A stretch of DNA of 64,000 nt from the NCBI GenBank assembly GCA_963798655.1, contig CAWCUH010000003.1, positions 310,001-374,000 on the forward strand, given 5' to 3'. Numbering within the stretch: position 1 is the first letter of the stretch; every line of letters starts with the position of its first letter. The position numbers and the translations under genes are program-made. The notes under the pieces are model-generated. The model was not told the DNA's origin. It worked only from the letters and a program-made list of their open reading frames with translations, and searched no databases. This DNA is from CAVSMC01 sp963798655. GTDB taxonomy: Bacteria > Pseudomonadota > Gammaproteobacteria > Burkholderiales > Casimicrobiaceae. Below, in pieces: positions 42,079-50,828 of this stretch.

Positions 42079-44621
42079 GTCAGGCGGGTGTTCGCGCCGC
42101 TCGGAGGCTGCGACTTCGGCGAGCGCTCGTCGTGCGTTTGCGCCGTTCGATACGGCTTCACGCCGAGCCAGCGATCGAGCTCGACCATCGAGGCGTCGTA
42201 GCTGAGGTTCCAGCCTTCCGCCTTCGCCGCTTCGAAGGCGGCGTCGCCGATCGCCGCGCGGGACTTGGCGATCCGCGGGCCGATGAACGCGTCGTCCGCC
42301 GGGTCATGGCGCATCCGCGCCTCGTGCAGCTGTCGCTGTGCTGCGCCGTGCAACCGCGCCGCGATCGCATGCTCTCCGAGCGACGAAGCGAGCCCGGCGG
42401 CGACGTCCGTCGCGCATTCGACCAGACCTTTGTATCCCGCAACGTTTGCAAGTGACCGCGCCTCGGCCAGCGCGGCACGACCCTCGGCGAGACGACCCGT
42501 CGCGATCAGCGCGCTCGCGAGGTTCGTGAGCGCGTTGGCAGTGGCACTGCGGTCTCTGCGTGCCCGTGACAAGGCTACCGCCTCGTCGTAGAACGGCTCG
42601 GCCGCTCCACCGTTGGCGCTGGTGCGGTGCACTTCGCCAAGGCCGTTCAGCGCCGAGATCAGGCGTGCGTCGTCGCGGACCGAGCGGGCCAGCTCGCAGG
42701 CGTCGCCGTAGCGCGCGAGAGCATGCGGCCGGTTTCCTTTGACGTAGAGCGCGAGGCCGGTCATCAGGAGCCCGTCGACGATCAGTGCGGTTTCGCCAAT
42801 CCGACGAGCTATCGCGAGAAAGCGCTCGGCGCATGCTTCGGTCTCGTCGTACCGGCCCAGCTTGTAGGCGCAGAACGCCATCGCGTGCAACGTCTTGCAT
42901 CGGTCGACGCTATCGGATTCGGCGCCGGCGAGCGCCAGCGCGGCCGCACCGAGGTCATATCCGCGCTCGGGCTGAGACGTGTAAGTCCAGTAGCGCCATG
43001 ACGAGCCGGTCAACCGCAGTGCGAGCTCGCCGCCATTTCGCGCATGCGCGCACCATGCGTGCGCCGCGAGCAGATTCTCCTGCTCGTGGCGGAACGTCGC
43101 GAACCAGCTCGCTTGTCGCGGCCCTCGCAACTCGGGCTCGGCTTTCGCGGCGAGCGCGACGTAGTGCAGCAGATGCCGCGTGCGGACCTCGTCGCCTTCG
43201 CCCGCGGCGTTCAGCCGTTCCTCCGCGTACTGACGCACGGTTTCGAGCATCCGATAGCGCGGCTTCGCGTCGCTGTCGCGATCGACCATCAGCAGCGACT
43301 TGTCGTGCAGCGCGGTCAGGCGCTCGAGCACGTCGTAGTCGTCCGCATCGTCACCGGCGACGTACGCCGCCGCGGCGAGCGTGCAGCCTCCCGCGAAGAC
43401 CGCCAGCTCGCGAAACAATTGCTGCTCGGCCGGCGTCAGCAGGTCGTGGCTCCATTGCATCGTGGCATGCAGCGTCTGATGGCGCGGCAACGCGCGATTG
43501 CCGCCGGTCAACAGGCGGAAGCGATCGTCGAGACGTGCCCGAATGTCATCGATCTCGAGAACGCGCACACGAGCGGCTGCGAGCTCGATCGCGAGCGCGA
43601 TGCCGTCGAGCCGCCGGCAGATGTCGGCGACGGCCTCCGCGTTGCGCTCGTCGACGTCGAATTCCGGCACGACGAGCCGCGCGTGATCGACGAACAGGCG
43701 CGCTGCCTCCGAATTGCGTACGTCGTCGAGATCGCTCGTCGTCGGCAGCGACAGCGAGCGCACGGCGAACACCTGCTCACCCGCGGTGCCGAGCACTTCG
43801 CGACTCGTCGCGACGATCTTGAGCGCGCCGCACGTCTCGAGCAGCGTGGCAATGGACTTCACCGCGGCGCCGATCACGTGCTCGCAGTTGTCCATGACGA
43901 CCAATGCACGACGCGCCTTCAGGTGGTCGGTCAGCTGGCCGACCTGCACGCCGAGCGTCGCCGCGACGGCGGCCGGCACGCGCTGCGCCTCCTGCAGCGG
44001 TGCAAGGTCGACGAACCAGACGCCATCGGGGAACGCCGCCATTTCCCGATGCGCAAGCTCCTGCGCGAGTCGCGTCTTGCCGCAGCCGCCGATGCCGGAC
44101 AGCGTCAGCAGGCGCGTGTCGCGCAGCAATTGCGCGCAATTGTCGAGTGCCGATTCACGGCCGATGAAGCGGGTTCGCGCATGCGGCAGGTTGTTCGGGA
44201 GCGCGGGCGCTTGCGTCGAGGCCGCATGCGATCGATCGTCGTCGCCGTCGAGCGCGGCGACGAACCGATAGCCGCGTCCCGGGATGGTCGCGATCGCATT
44301 GGGACCCAGCAGCTTGCGCAGGCTGCTCACCTGCACCTGCAGATTGTTTTCCTCGACGACGAGCCCGGGCCAGACCGTCTCGAAGAGCTCCGCCTTGCTG
44401 ACGATGCGCTCGTGGCGCTCGACCAGCGCGACGAGCAGATCGAACGCGCGTGCGCCCAATGCGGCGGCAACGCCGTCGATCAGCAGCTGGCGCTCGGCGG
44501 GCCGGATCTCGCAGCGCTCGAAGCGGTAGGGGTGCCCCACGGTTCCCTCCGACGGCATCGAAGACGAGCCAAGGATACCGGGCCCCGGAGCCGCTTGCCA
44601 CGCCGCGCCCGCGAAATTCAT
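42075..44621 (-). CDS. Winged-helix/NB-ARC/TPR transcriptional regulator
   Basis: 848 residues from the ATG at 44621 (an ATG at 44558 is also possible). N-terminal OmpR-type winged helix ('FDLLVALVERHERIVSKAEL', 'IPGRGYRFVA'). Central STAND ATPase with Walker A (SGIGGCGKTRLA), Walker B (ALVVMDNCEH) and 'GIALAIELAAARV'. C-terminal TPR-like repeats (~500-830). This class senses a ligand through its TPR and acts when ATP-bound. It is divergent from two small secreted-protein genes, which are its likely targets. Confidence 0.85.
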   Translation of the reverse strand: MNFAGAAWQAAPGPGILGSSSMPSEGTVGHPYRFERCEIRPAERQLLIDGVAAALGARAFDLLVALVERHERIVSKAELFETVWPGLVVEENNLQVQVSSLRKLLGPNAIATIPGRGYRFVAALDGDDDRSHAASTQAPALPNNLPHARTRFIGRESALDNCAQLLRDTRLLTLSGIGGCGKTRLAQELAHREMAAFPDGVWFVDLAPLQEAQRVPAAVAATLGVQVGQLTDHLKARRALVVMDNCEHVIGAAVKSIATLLETCGALKIVATSREVLGTAGEQVFAVRSLSLPTTSDLDDVRNSEAARLFVDHARLVVPEFDVDERNAEAVADICRRLDGIALAIELAAARVRVLEIDDIRARLDDRFRLLTGGNRALPRHQTLHATMQWSHDLLTPAEQQLFRELAVFAGGCTLAAAAYVAGDDADDYDVLERLTALHDKSLLMVDRDSDAKPRYRMLETVRQYAEERLNAAGEGDEVRTRHLLHYVALAAKAEPELRGPRQASWFATFRHEQENLLAAHAWCAHARNGGELALRLTGSSWRYWTYTSQPERGYDLGAAALALAGAESDSVDRCKTLHAMAFCAYKLGRYDETEACAERFLAIARRIGETALIVDGLLMTGLALYVKGNRPHALARYGDACELARSVRDDARLISALNGLGEVHRTSANGGAAEPFYDEAVALSRARRDRSATANALTNLASALIATGRLAEGRAALAEARSLANVAGYKGLVECATDVAAGLASSLGEHAIAARLHGAAQRQLHEARMRHDPADDAFIGPRIAKSRAAIGDAAFEAAKAEGWNLSYDASMVELDRWLGVKPYRTAQTHDERSPKSQPPSGANTRLT

Positions 44622-44718
44622 AACGTTTAAGGCGACGTTTCAGCTCTCTCAAGGACTGAAACGGCGAGGCCGGCGCATCGTGCTTCCACGGTCAACGAAA
44701 TAACCCGAGGAGAACACG

Positions 44719-44901
44719 ATGAAGCGCACGCCGCAATCCCGATTCGACCCGTCCTCCACGCAGGTCCGCACGCTGTGCGCGGCGGCTGCGATCGCCGCCA
44801 CGATCGCGAGCATCGGCTTCATCGACGCGCTGGCGCATGCCTACGACGCTTCAGCAGCCGTGACGGCGAACACCGCGCCGGTGATCGTAGCCGAGCGCTG
44901 A
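44719..44901 (+). CDS. Small exported/membrane protein
   Basis: 60 residues, ATG preceded by GAGGAGAA. One hydrophobic segment (LCAAAAIAATIASIGFIDAL) and a short Ala/Val/Thr-rich tail. No known family. It is the first gene facing the winged-helix regulator. Confidence 0.5.
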   Translation: MKRTPQSRFDPSSTQVRTLCAAAAIAATIASIGFIDALAHAYDASAAVTANTAPVIVAER

Positions 44902-44999
44902 GCCTGCCCGCAAACCCAGACGCGATGCTGCGGGCGTCATTCAACGCGCAGCGTACGCCGTTCCGGCCGCACCGGACGGCGCCTCGACAGGAGGTCGCC

Positions 45000-45275
45000 A
45001 TGAAGCGATTCACGTACTCCGCCGCCGCACCCGTCGCCCTGTTCGCGGCAATCGCAACGATGACCCACCCGGCGTTCGCCGCAGGCAGGTGCGACAAGCC
45101 GAACGGTGCGGTCGAGCAGCGCGCGTGCGAGAAAGCTGCCGAAGGACCGGACGCGCTGCGCCGCTTCGTCCAGCGGACACGCATGATTCACGCGCTGTAT
45201 TACTACGACTACGCGCGGGAACGCGCGCCCGCCGCGGCGATCGCGAGCGCCGCGGCGCCGACTCGAAAGGACTGA
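45000..45275 (+). CDS. Small secreted protein with two cysteines
   Basis: 91 residues, ATG preceded by CAGGAGG. Signal peptide (cleavage near AFAAG), then 'RCDKPNGAVEQRACEKAAEG' with two Cys, and a Tyr-rich stretch (HALYYYDYARER). Follows the 60-residue gene and faces the regulator. Function unknown. Confidence 0.65.
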   Translation: MKRFTYSAAAPVALFAAIATMTHPAFAAGRCDKPNGAVEQRACEKAAEGPDALRRFVQRTRMIHALYYYDYARERAPAAAIASAAAPTRKD

Positions 45276-45277
45276 CT

Positions 45278-45548
45278 AGGGCCTGTTCACACTATGGACA
45301 CGAACGCGCTGCACGGCCGAAAACGCCCACCGCAAGGCGCGAGGGCGAAGGCGGGTCGCGCACCCGGCGAGCCCGAGCAACACAGCGATGGGCGTTTTTC
45401 GGCAGCAGCCGTAGGAACGGATGGCCTCGGGCGCCACTCTTTGTTGCTCTCCTCGCCAAGAACTCTGCTCTTGGCTTCGTCGGCTGCCGCGATTGGCGCC
45501 CGATGCCACTCCGTTCGCGTTTGCGTCCATAGCGTGAACAGGTTCTAG
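45278..45548. mobile_element. MITE of about 270 bp with terminal inverted repeats and CTAG target
   Basis: Ends: CTAGGGCCTGTTCACACTATGGAC and its inverted mate GTCCATAGCGTGAACAGG...TCTAG. CTAG occurs at both sides, as a 4-base target duplication. The interior has no supported gene, though it holds smaller inverted repeats (AAAACGCCCA/TGGGCGTTTTT). A solo copy of the palindromic ends is at 42035-42078. CTAG targets and such ends recall IS5-family relatives; no transposase is in the window. Confidence 0.8.
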
Positions 45549-46558
45549 ATGAGCCCGCGGTCGGCGAGCTCGTCCTTCAGGTACGCGTAGTAGATCGGCG
45601 CGGCGACCAGTCCCGCTGCGCCGAACGCGGCCTCCATCACCAGCATCGCGACGAGCAGCTCCCAGGGGCGTGCCCTGATCCTCGTGCCGACGATGCGCGC
45701 ATTGAGGAAGTATTCGAGCTTGTGGATGACGATCAGGAAGACGAGCGAGGTCAGCGCGAGCATCGTCGATTGCGACAGGCTGACGAGCACGATTACCGTG
45801 TTCGAGATCAGGTTGCCGACGACCGGAATGAGGCCGCAGATGAACGTGACGAGCATCAACGTCTTGGCGTACGGAAGGTGAATGCCGAGCAGCGGAAGAA
45901 CGATCGCGAGATAGACGCCGGTGATCGCCGTGTTGATCGCTGCGATTCGCACCTGCGCGAAGACGATGCGCCGGAACGCGTCGGCGACGCGGCGAACGCG
46001 CTCGCGCAGCGCGCTCGCGAGTGGCCCCGATCCGTCGTCGGGCTCGACATCTCGCAGCGACACCATGGCGCCGATGATCATGCCGATCACGAGCTGCACG
46101 AGGATGCGCCCCACATCGCGGCCGAGCGACTCGACGTCGGCGGCGTGCGCGCGCAGCCACGTCACCGCCGTGATGCGCAGCGCGTCGGCGTCCGCCGGCA
46201 GATCGTTGACGATCCACTGCGGCAAATGCGCGCGCGACTGGTCGATCACCTCGGCGAGCTTCTTCATCAGTGCCTCGAGGCTGCCCACGTCGCTGCGCAA
46301 GAACGCGACGACGCCTAGGACGAGCGCGCTGATGAGCGCTATGATGAAGATCGACAGCACGACGACGGCAACGGCGCGCGCGCGGACGCTCGCCACGCGG
46401 CGAACGATGACCGCGCGCGTGAGCAGGTGCACGAGCTGGTAGACGAGCAGTCCGCCGAGCAGCGCGGGCAGCACATGCAGGGTGAGCACGAGCACGAGCC
46501 CGACGCCGGTCAGGATCCACGCTGCGACTTCGAAACGATTGACGGTGCGCTTGTTCAT
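45545..46558 (-). CDS. AI-2E family transporter (UPF0118)
   Basis: 337 residues from the ATG at 46558; the frame extends upstream to 46672. Seven or eight hydrophobic segments and the family's closing pattern 'GTRIRARPWELLVAMLV', 'FGAAGLVAAPIYYAYL'. The substrate is unknown in most members. The stop codon lies in the CTAG flank of the MITE. Confidence 0.82.
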   Translation of the reverse strand: MNKRTVNRFEVAAWILTGVGLVLVLTLHVLPALLGGLLVYQLVHLLTRAVIVRRVASVRARAVAVVVLSIFIIALISALVLGVVAFLRSDVGSLEALMKKLAEVIDQSRAHLPQWIVNDLPADADALRITAVTWLRAHAADVESLGRDVGRILVQLVIGMIIGAMVSLRDVEPDDGSGPLASALRERVRRVADAFRRIVFAQVRIAAINTAITGVYLAIVLPLLGIHLPYAKTLMLVTFICGLIPVVGNLISNTVIVLVSLSQSTMLALTSLVFLIVIHKLEYFLNARIVGTRIRARPWELLVAMLVMEAAFGAAGLVAAPIYYAYLKDELADRGLI

Positions 46559-46607
46559 CGCTCGGTGATCCACGGCATCGGACGATTGTGCTGCCGCGAG
46601 CGCGCTG

Positions 46608-47711
46608 TCAGTCCCTGCACGCGCAGTAGCCGGTGACTTCCTCGCGATCATGGTACAGATGACGGAACGCAAGCGTGTGGCGAACGCCGGCGCGCGTCAG
46701 TGTTTCGCGAATGGTCGCCTCGCATCGGCGGAGCTCGTCGTAGCGGCGCTTCATCGGCAGCTTCAGGTTGAAGATCGAGCGGCGCGCGTCGCCGTCGCCA
46801 AGCCATCGCCCGACCAATGCCGCGATGCGCGACGGCTGCTCGACGATGTCGCAGGTCATCCAGTCGACCGGGCGCCGCGGACGGAACGACAGCCCGTCGG
46901 CGCGCACGTGGGCGATCAGCGCGTCGGCGGCGGCTTCGCCTTTGAGCGCGCCGTTGTCCACCGCTGTCACGCGCACGCCGCGCTGCGCGAGCAGCCAGCT
47001 CCAGCCGCCGGGCGCCGCGCCCAGATCGACCGCCTTCATGCCGGCAGCGAGCAGCCGCGCTTCGTCCTCGCCGAGGAACGCCTGCAGCGCCTCGACGAGC
47101 TTGACCGCCGAGCGCGACGGCGCAGCGCGCGGCATGCGAAGCCGCGCGATGCCCATCGGCCACGCGCTCTGCCACGGCGGGGCGCTCGCGCCGATGTACG
47201 CGGTCGCACCGTCGGCGAACAGCACGTGCAGCGTCGGCCGCGTCGTGTCGTCGACGAGCGTCGCGCGCTCGCGCAGCGTGCCCGAAAAGGCGGAGCTCAC
47301 GGCGCGGCTCACCGTCGACAGCGCCTTGCCTTCGTTCGTGTCGGGCATCTCGACGCGCAACGAGGCGTACGGCGCACGCAGCGACGACGGCAGCGCGCGT
47401 GCGAGCGGCGAGAGCAGCGAGACCAGCGCAGCGACGCGATCGGGACGGCGCGTGCCGCTCGGCGCTTCGCGATCGAACAGCGGCCACGGGCCGAGACCGG
47501 CGAACATCGAGCGCACGAACACCGGCGCCGAGTTTGCAAGTGCTGCATCGAGCGCCGTGCGTTCGCCATCGCCGAGCGTCGCGACGACGAAACCGCGTCC
47601 TTTCGGCGCGTCGAGCGTGGCGCTCGTGCGCGCCGCGTGAGCGATGCGCTCGAGGTCGATGGCCGCTTCCGGCTCGAATCCGGCGCGGCAGTGGCCGACC
47701 AGCACGATCAT
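46608..47711 (-). CDS. rlmM: 23S rRNA (cytidine-2498-2'-O)-methyltransferase RlmM
   Basis: 367 residues. N-terminal THUMP-like domain, then a Rossmann methyltransferase with motif I 'AVDLGAAPGGWSWLL', catalytic K-D-K-E pattern with 'MTCDIVEQP' and 'NLKLPMKRRYDEL'. RlmM modifies C2498 of 23S rRNA before 50S assembly. Start overlaps the P1 peptidase stop by 4 bases. Confidence 0.88.
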   Translation of the reverse strand: MIVLVGHCRAGFEPEAAIDLERIAHAARTSATLDAPKGRGFVVATLGDGERTALDAALANSAPVFVRSMFAGLGPWPLFDREAPSGTRRPDRVAALVSLLSPLARALPSSLRAPYASLRVEMPDTNEGKALSTVSRAVSSAFSGTLRERATLVDDTTRPTLHVLFADGATAYIGASAPPWQSAWPMGIARLRMPRAAPSRSAVKLVEALQAFLGEDEARLLAAGMKAVDLGAAPGGWSWLLAQRGVRVTAVDNGALKGEAAADALIAHVRADGLSFRPRRPVDWMTCDIVEQPSRIAALVGRWLGDGDARRSIFNLKLPMKRRYDELRRCEATIRETLTRAGVRHTLAFRHLYHDREEVTGYCACRD

Positions 47712-48754
47712 CGCGGCGCGGCCGACAGCATTGCCCAGTCGGGCGCGATGTCGACGAGCGCGTAGCGCGTGTGGCCGCGAAAGCCGCTGACGGTCGTCGC
47801 GCTGAACAGCGCATCGACGATCGCCTGCTCGGTCGCCTCGGCGGTTGCGTCGAACAGCGTCTCGAGCTTCGGCTCGACCAGCGTCGTCGTGGCAAGCTCG
47901 GTGTCGGGCGGCTCGTGCGGCACCGCATGTGCCGTGGAGAATGCGAGCGCAATGTCGCCGCTGCCGTGACCGTAGTAAGAGCCGGTGCGGCCGATGCCGG
48001 CCGCCGCGCGCATCGCCAGGCGACGCAGTTGGCGGTGATCGAGCGGCGCGTCGCTCGCGAGCACGACGATGATCGAGCCGTGGTCGCGCACCGGCGCGCT
48101 CGCCAGTCGCGCCGCGATCGCCGGGCCGATGCGCTCACCGGCAATGGTCAGGCTTTCGCTGCGGCCGAAGTTCGCGAGCACGAGCGCGCCGATCGTGAAC
48201 TCGTGATCGCCGGCGGTTGCAATGCGCGACGCCGTTCCGATGCCGCCTTTCAGCCCGAAGCACGACATGCCGCGTCCCGCACCGACCGAGCCGCGCGCGA
48301 AATCGGCCGCCGCGGCCGCGAGCGCGATTGCGTAGTGGTCGTCGGTTAGCGCGAGCGCCTGCATGTCGGACAGGTACGCGTCGCTGCATTCGAACACCAG
48401 CGGATTGACCGACGTCGTTTCGCGGGCGATGCCGGGATTGTCGGCGATCGCTGCGCGGATCTGCGCCGTCGCGATCGCGCCGACCGAGAACGTGTTCGTG
48501 AGCGCGATCGGCGTTTCGAGCACGCCGAGCTCGTTCACCTGCAGCAAGCCGACGCTCTTGCCGAAGCCGTTGAACACGACCGCCGCCGCCGGCACTTTCG
48601 CGCGGAAGGGATCGCCCGCGTGCGGCCGTACGACGGTGACGCCGGTCTGCAGCTCGCCGCTCGCGAGCGTGCAATGCCCGACGGTGACACCGGCGACGTC
48701 GGCGATCGTGCCGCGCAGTCCGGCGGGAAGAACGCCGATCGTGGGGGTGCTCAT
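47708..48754 (-). CDS. P1-family (S58) peptidase, DmpA-like
   Basis: 348 residues. N-terminal nucleophile hydrolase that cleaves itself before a Ser, here Ser234 in VLASDAPLDH. Family members are D-aminopeptidases or beta-peptidyl aminopeptidases. It is downstream of gsiDCBA on the same strand; in betaproteobacteria this pairing suggests peptide or glutathione degradation after import. Confidence 0.88.
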   Translation of the reverse strand: MSTPTIGVLPAGLRGTIADVAGVTVGHCTLASGELQTGVTVVRPHAGDPFRAKVPAAAVVFNGFGKSVGLLQVNELGVLETPIALTNTFSVGAIATAQIRAAIADNPGIARETTSVNPLVFECSDAYLSDMQALALTDDHYAIALAAAAADFARGSVGAGRGMSCFGLKGGIGTASRIATAGDHEFTIGALVLANFGRSESLTIAGERIGPAIAARLASAPVRDHGSIIVVLASDAPLDHRQLRRLAMRAAAGIGRTGSYYGHGSGDIALAFSTAHAVPHEPPDTELATTTLVEPKLETLFDATAEATEQAIVDALFSATTVSGFRGHTRYALVDIAPDWAMLSAAPR

Positions 48755-48860
48755 CGCGTCGGCCTCCGCGTCCGCCAGCTTGGCCGCGAAACGTCGAGCG
48801 TCGGCCTACGGCGACTCGCGCGACGACAGGCCCTTCGGGCTTGGGCTTCGCCCGTCGCGC

Positions 48861-49793
48861 TCATCGCCGCTCGATCTTCGGGTCGAGCGCGTCGCGCAGG
48901 CCGTCGCCGAGAAGGTTGAACGCGAGCACGGTGACGAAGATCGCGATCGCCGGGAAGATCGCCACGTGCGGCGCGACCATCATGTCGGCGCGCGCGCTGT
49001 TCAGCATCGCACCCCACTCCGGCGTCGGCGGTTGCGCGCCGAGGCCGAGGAACGACAGGCTCGCCGCGGTGATGATCGACGTGCCGATCCGCAGCGAGAA
49101 GTAGACGACGACGGCCGAAATCGTGCCGGGGAAGACGTGGCGTCGAATGATCGTCGCATCGGAAGCACCGATGCTGCGTGCGGCCTCGACGTAGGTCAGG
49201 TGCTTCAACGCGAGCGTGTTCCCGCGCACGAGCCGTGCGAACGTCGGCACGCTGAACACGGCGACGGCGATGACGACGTTGAACATGCCGCCGCCAAGGA
49301 TCGCGACGATGCCGATTGCGAGCAGGATGCCGGGGAATGCGAACAGCACGTCGCAGACGCGCATGATGATGCGGTCCCACCAGCCTTCGAAGTAGCCGGC
49401 GACGAGGCCGAGCAGCGTGCCGACGACAGCGCCGGCGGCGACCGACGAGAATCCGGCGGCGAGCGAAATCCGCGCGCCCCAGACGATGCGGCTGAAGATG
49501 TCGCGGCCGAGCGGATCGACGCCGAACCAGTAGCGTGCCGATGGACCCTGGTTGAGGCTGTCGTAGTCGAAGTAGCTTTCGGGATCGAACGGCGCGATCA
49601 GCGGCGCGGCGATCGCGATGGCGACGAGCACCAGCACGAAGATGCCGGCGATCAATGCGACGCGCTGGCGACGGAACTTGCGCCAGAACTCGAACCACGG
49701 CGAGCGCACCGTTTCGGCAGCCGCGATCGCAACCGGGTCGGGCGGCGGCTCGGGCGACGGCGCGATCGCGGCGAGATCGGTTCCGGCGTCCAT
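48861..49793 (-). CDS. gsiD: Glutathione/peptide ABC transporter permease GsiD
   Basis: 310 residues. Six hydrophobic segments, N-terminal 'FRRQRVALIAGIFVLVLVAI', and EAA loop 'VEAARSIGASDATIIRRHVF' typical of DppC-type permeases. With GsiC forms the membrane channel. ATG 49793. Confidence 0.87.
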   Translation of the reverse strand: MDAGTDLAAIAPSPEPPPDPVAIAAAETVRSPWFEFWRKFRRQRVALIAGIFVLVLVAIAIAAPLIAPFDPESYFDYDSLNQGPSARYWFGVDPLGRDIFSRIVWGARISLAAGFSSVAAGAVVGTLLGLVAGYFEGWWDRIIMRVCDVLFAFPGILLAIGIVAILGGGMFNVVIAVAVFSVPTFARLVRGNTLALKHLTYVEAARSIGASDATIIRRHVFPGTISAVVVYFSLRIGTSIITAASLSFLGLGAQPPTPEWGAMLNSARADMMVAPHVAIFPAIAIFVTVLAFNLLGDGLRDALDPKIERR

Positions 49794-49794
49794 G

Positions 49795-50715
49795 TCAGCG
49801 ATAGCGGATGGTTGGATTGATCAAGCCGTACAGCACGTCGACGATCAGGTTGATCAGGATGAATTCGAGCGAGAACAGCAGCACGAGCGCCTGCATCACC
49901 GGGTAGTCGCGCATGTCGACGGCATCGACGAGCAGCCGCCCGAGACCGGGCCAGTTGAACACGACCTCGACGACGATCGAGCCGCCGAGCAGGAAGCCGA
50001 ACTGCAATCCCATCATCGTCACGACCGGGATCAGCGCGTTGCGCAATGCGTGCTTGACGACGACCGTCGATTCGGCGAGCCCTTTCGCGCGCGCCGTGCG
50101 GATGTAGTCGTCGCCCAGAATGTCGACGAACGACGATCGCGTGAACCGCGCCATGATCGCCGCGACCGCGGCGCCGAGCGTGAGCGACGGCAGGATGTAG
50201 TGCTTCCAGGTGTCGGCGCCGACGGTGGGAAGCCAGCCGAGCTGAACGGAGAAGATCTGCATCAGCACCATGCCGAGCGCAAACGCCGGGAACGAGATGC
50301 CGGACACCGCGAGCGTCATGCCGACGCGGTCGGGCCAGCGGTTGCGCCATACGGCGGACAGCATGCCGATGATCAGGCCAAACAGGACCGACCACGCCAT
50401 GCTGGTGACCGTCAGCCAGAACGTCGGCATGAAGCGGGCTGCGATTTCGGTGGCGACCGGCCGCTTCGTGCGCAGCGAACGGCCGAAGTCGCCGTGCACG
50501 GCGCCGGTGACGAAGCGCACGAACTGCTCCGGCAGCGGACGGTCGAGCCCGAGATCCTTGCGCACCAGCTCGACGGTCTGCGGGTTCGCCTCGGGGCCCG
50601 CGGCAAGGCGCGCCGGATCGCCGGGCAGCAGGTGCAGGAACAGGAATACCAGCACCGCGACGATCAGCAGCGTCGGCACGAGGCCGGCGAGACGGCGGGC
50701 GATGTAGTTGAGCAT
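49795..50715 (-). CDS. gsiC: Glutathione/peptide ABC transporter permease GsiC
   Basis: 306 residues. DppB-type permease: 'RRLAGLVPTLLIVAVLVFLF', 'VRKDLGLDRPLPEQF', EAA loop 'RTARAKGLAESTVVVKHALR'. Pairs with GsiD, whose ATG is one base after the GsiC stop. Confidence 0.87.
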   Translation of the reverse strand: MLNYIARRLAGLVPTLLIVAVLVFLFLHLLPGDPARLAAGPEANPQTVELVRKDLGLDRPLPEQFVRFVTGAVHGDFGRSLRTKRPVATEIAARFMPTFWLTVTSMAWSVLFGLIIGMLSAVWRNRWPDRVGMTLAVSGISFPAFALGMVLMQIFSVQLGWLPTVGADTWKHYILPSLTLGAAVAAIMARFTRSSFVDILGDDYIRTARAKGLAESTVVVKHALRNALIPVVTMMGLQFGFLLGGSIVVEVVFNWPGLGRLLVDAVDMRDYPVMQALVLLFSLEFILINLIVDVLYGLINPTIRYR

Positions 50716-50740
50716 CGAAGGCGACGGCAGGCAGGCACGC

Positions 50741-50817
50741 CGTCATTCCCGCGAACGCGGGAATCCAGCGTCTTTCGCACTAAAGGCGCTGGGTCTCCGC
50801 GTTCGCGGGGACGACGG
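50741..50817. repeat. CATTCCCGCG palindromic repeat (dRS3-like)
   Basis: GTCATTCCCGCGAACGCGGG followed by AATCCAGCG, a spacer, then a diverged mirror CGCTGGGTCTCCGCGTTCGCGGGGACGACG. The core ATTCCC-N8-GGGAAT resembles the widespread dRS3-type repeat. It lies between gsiC and gsiB. A partial copy is at 54396-54427. Confidence 0.8.
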
Positions 50818-50828
50818 AGCGCGACACG

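Noticed and set aside
45276..45547. Coding potential inside the MITE
   Set aside because: Open frames are Arg-rich, start at the inverted repeat and show no domain; the terminal repeats explain the region.
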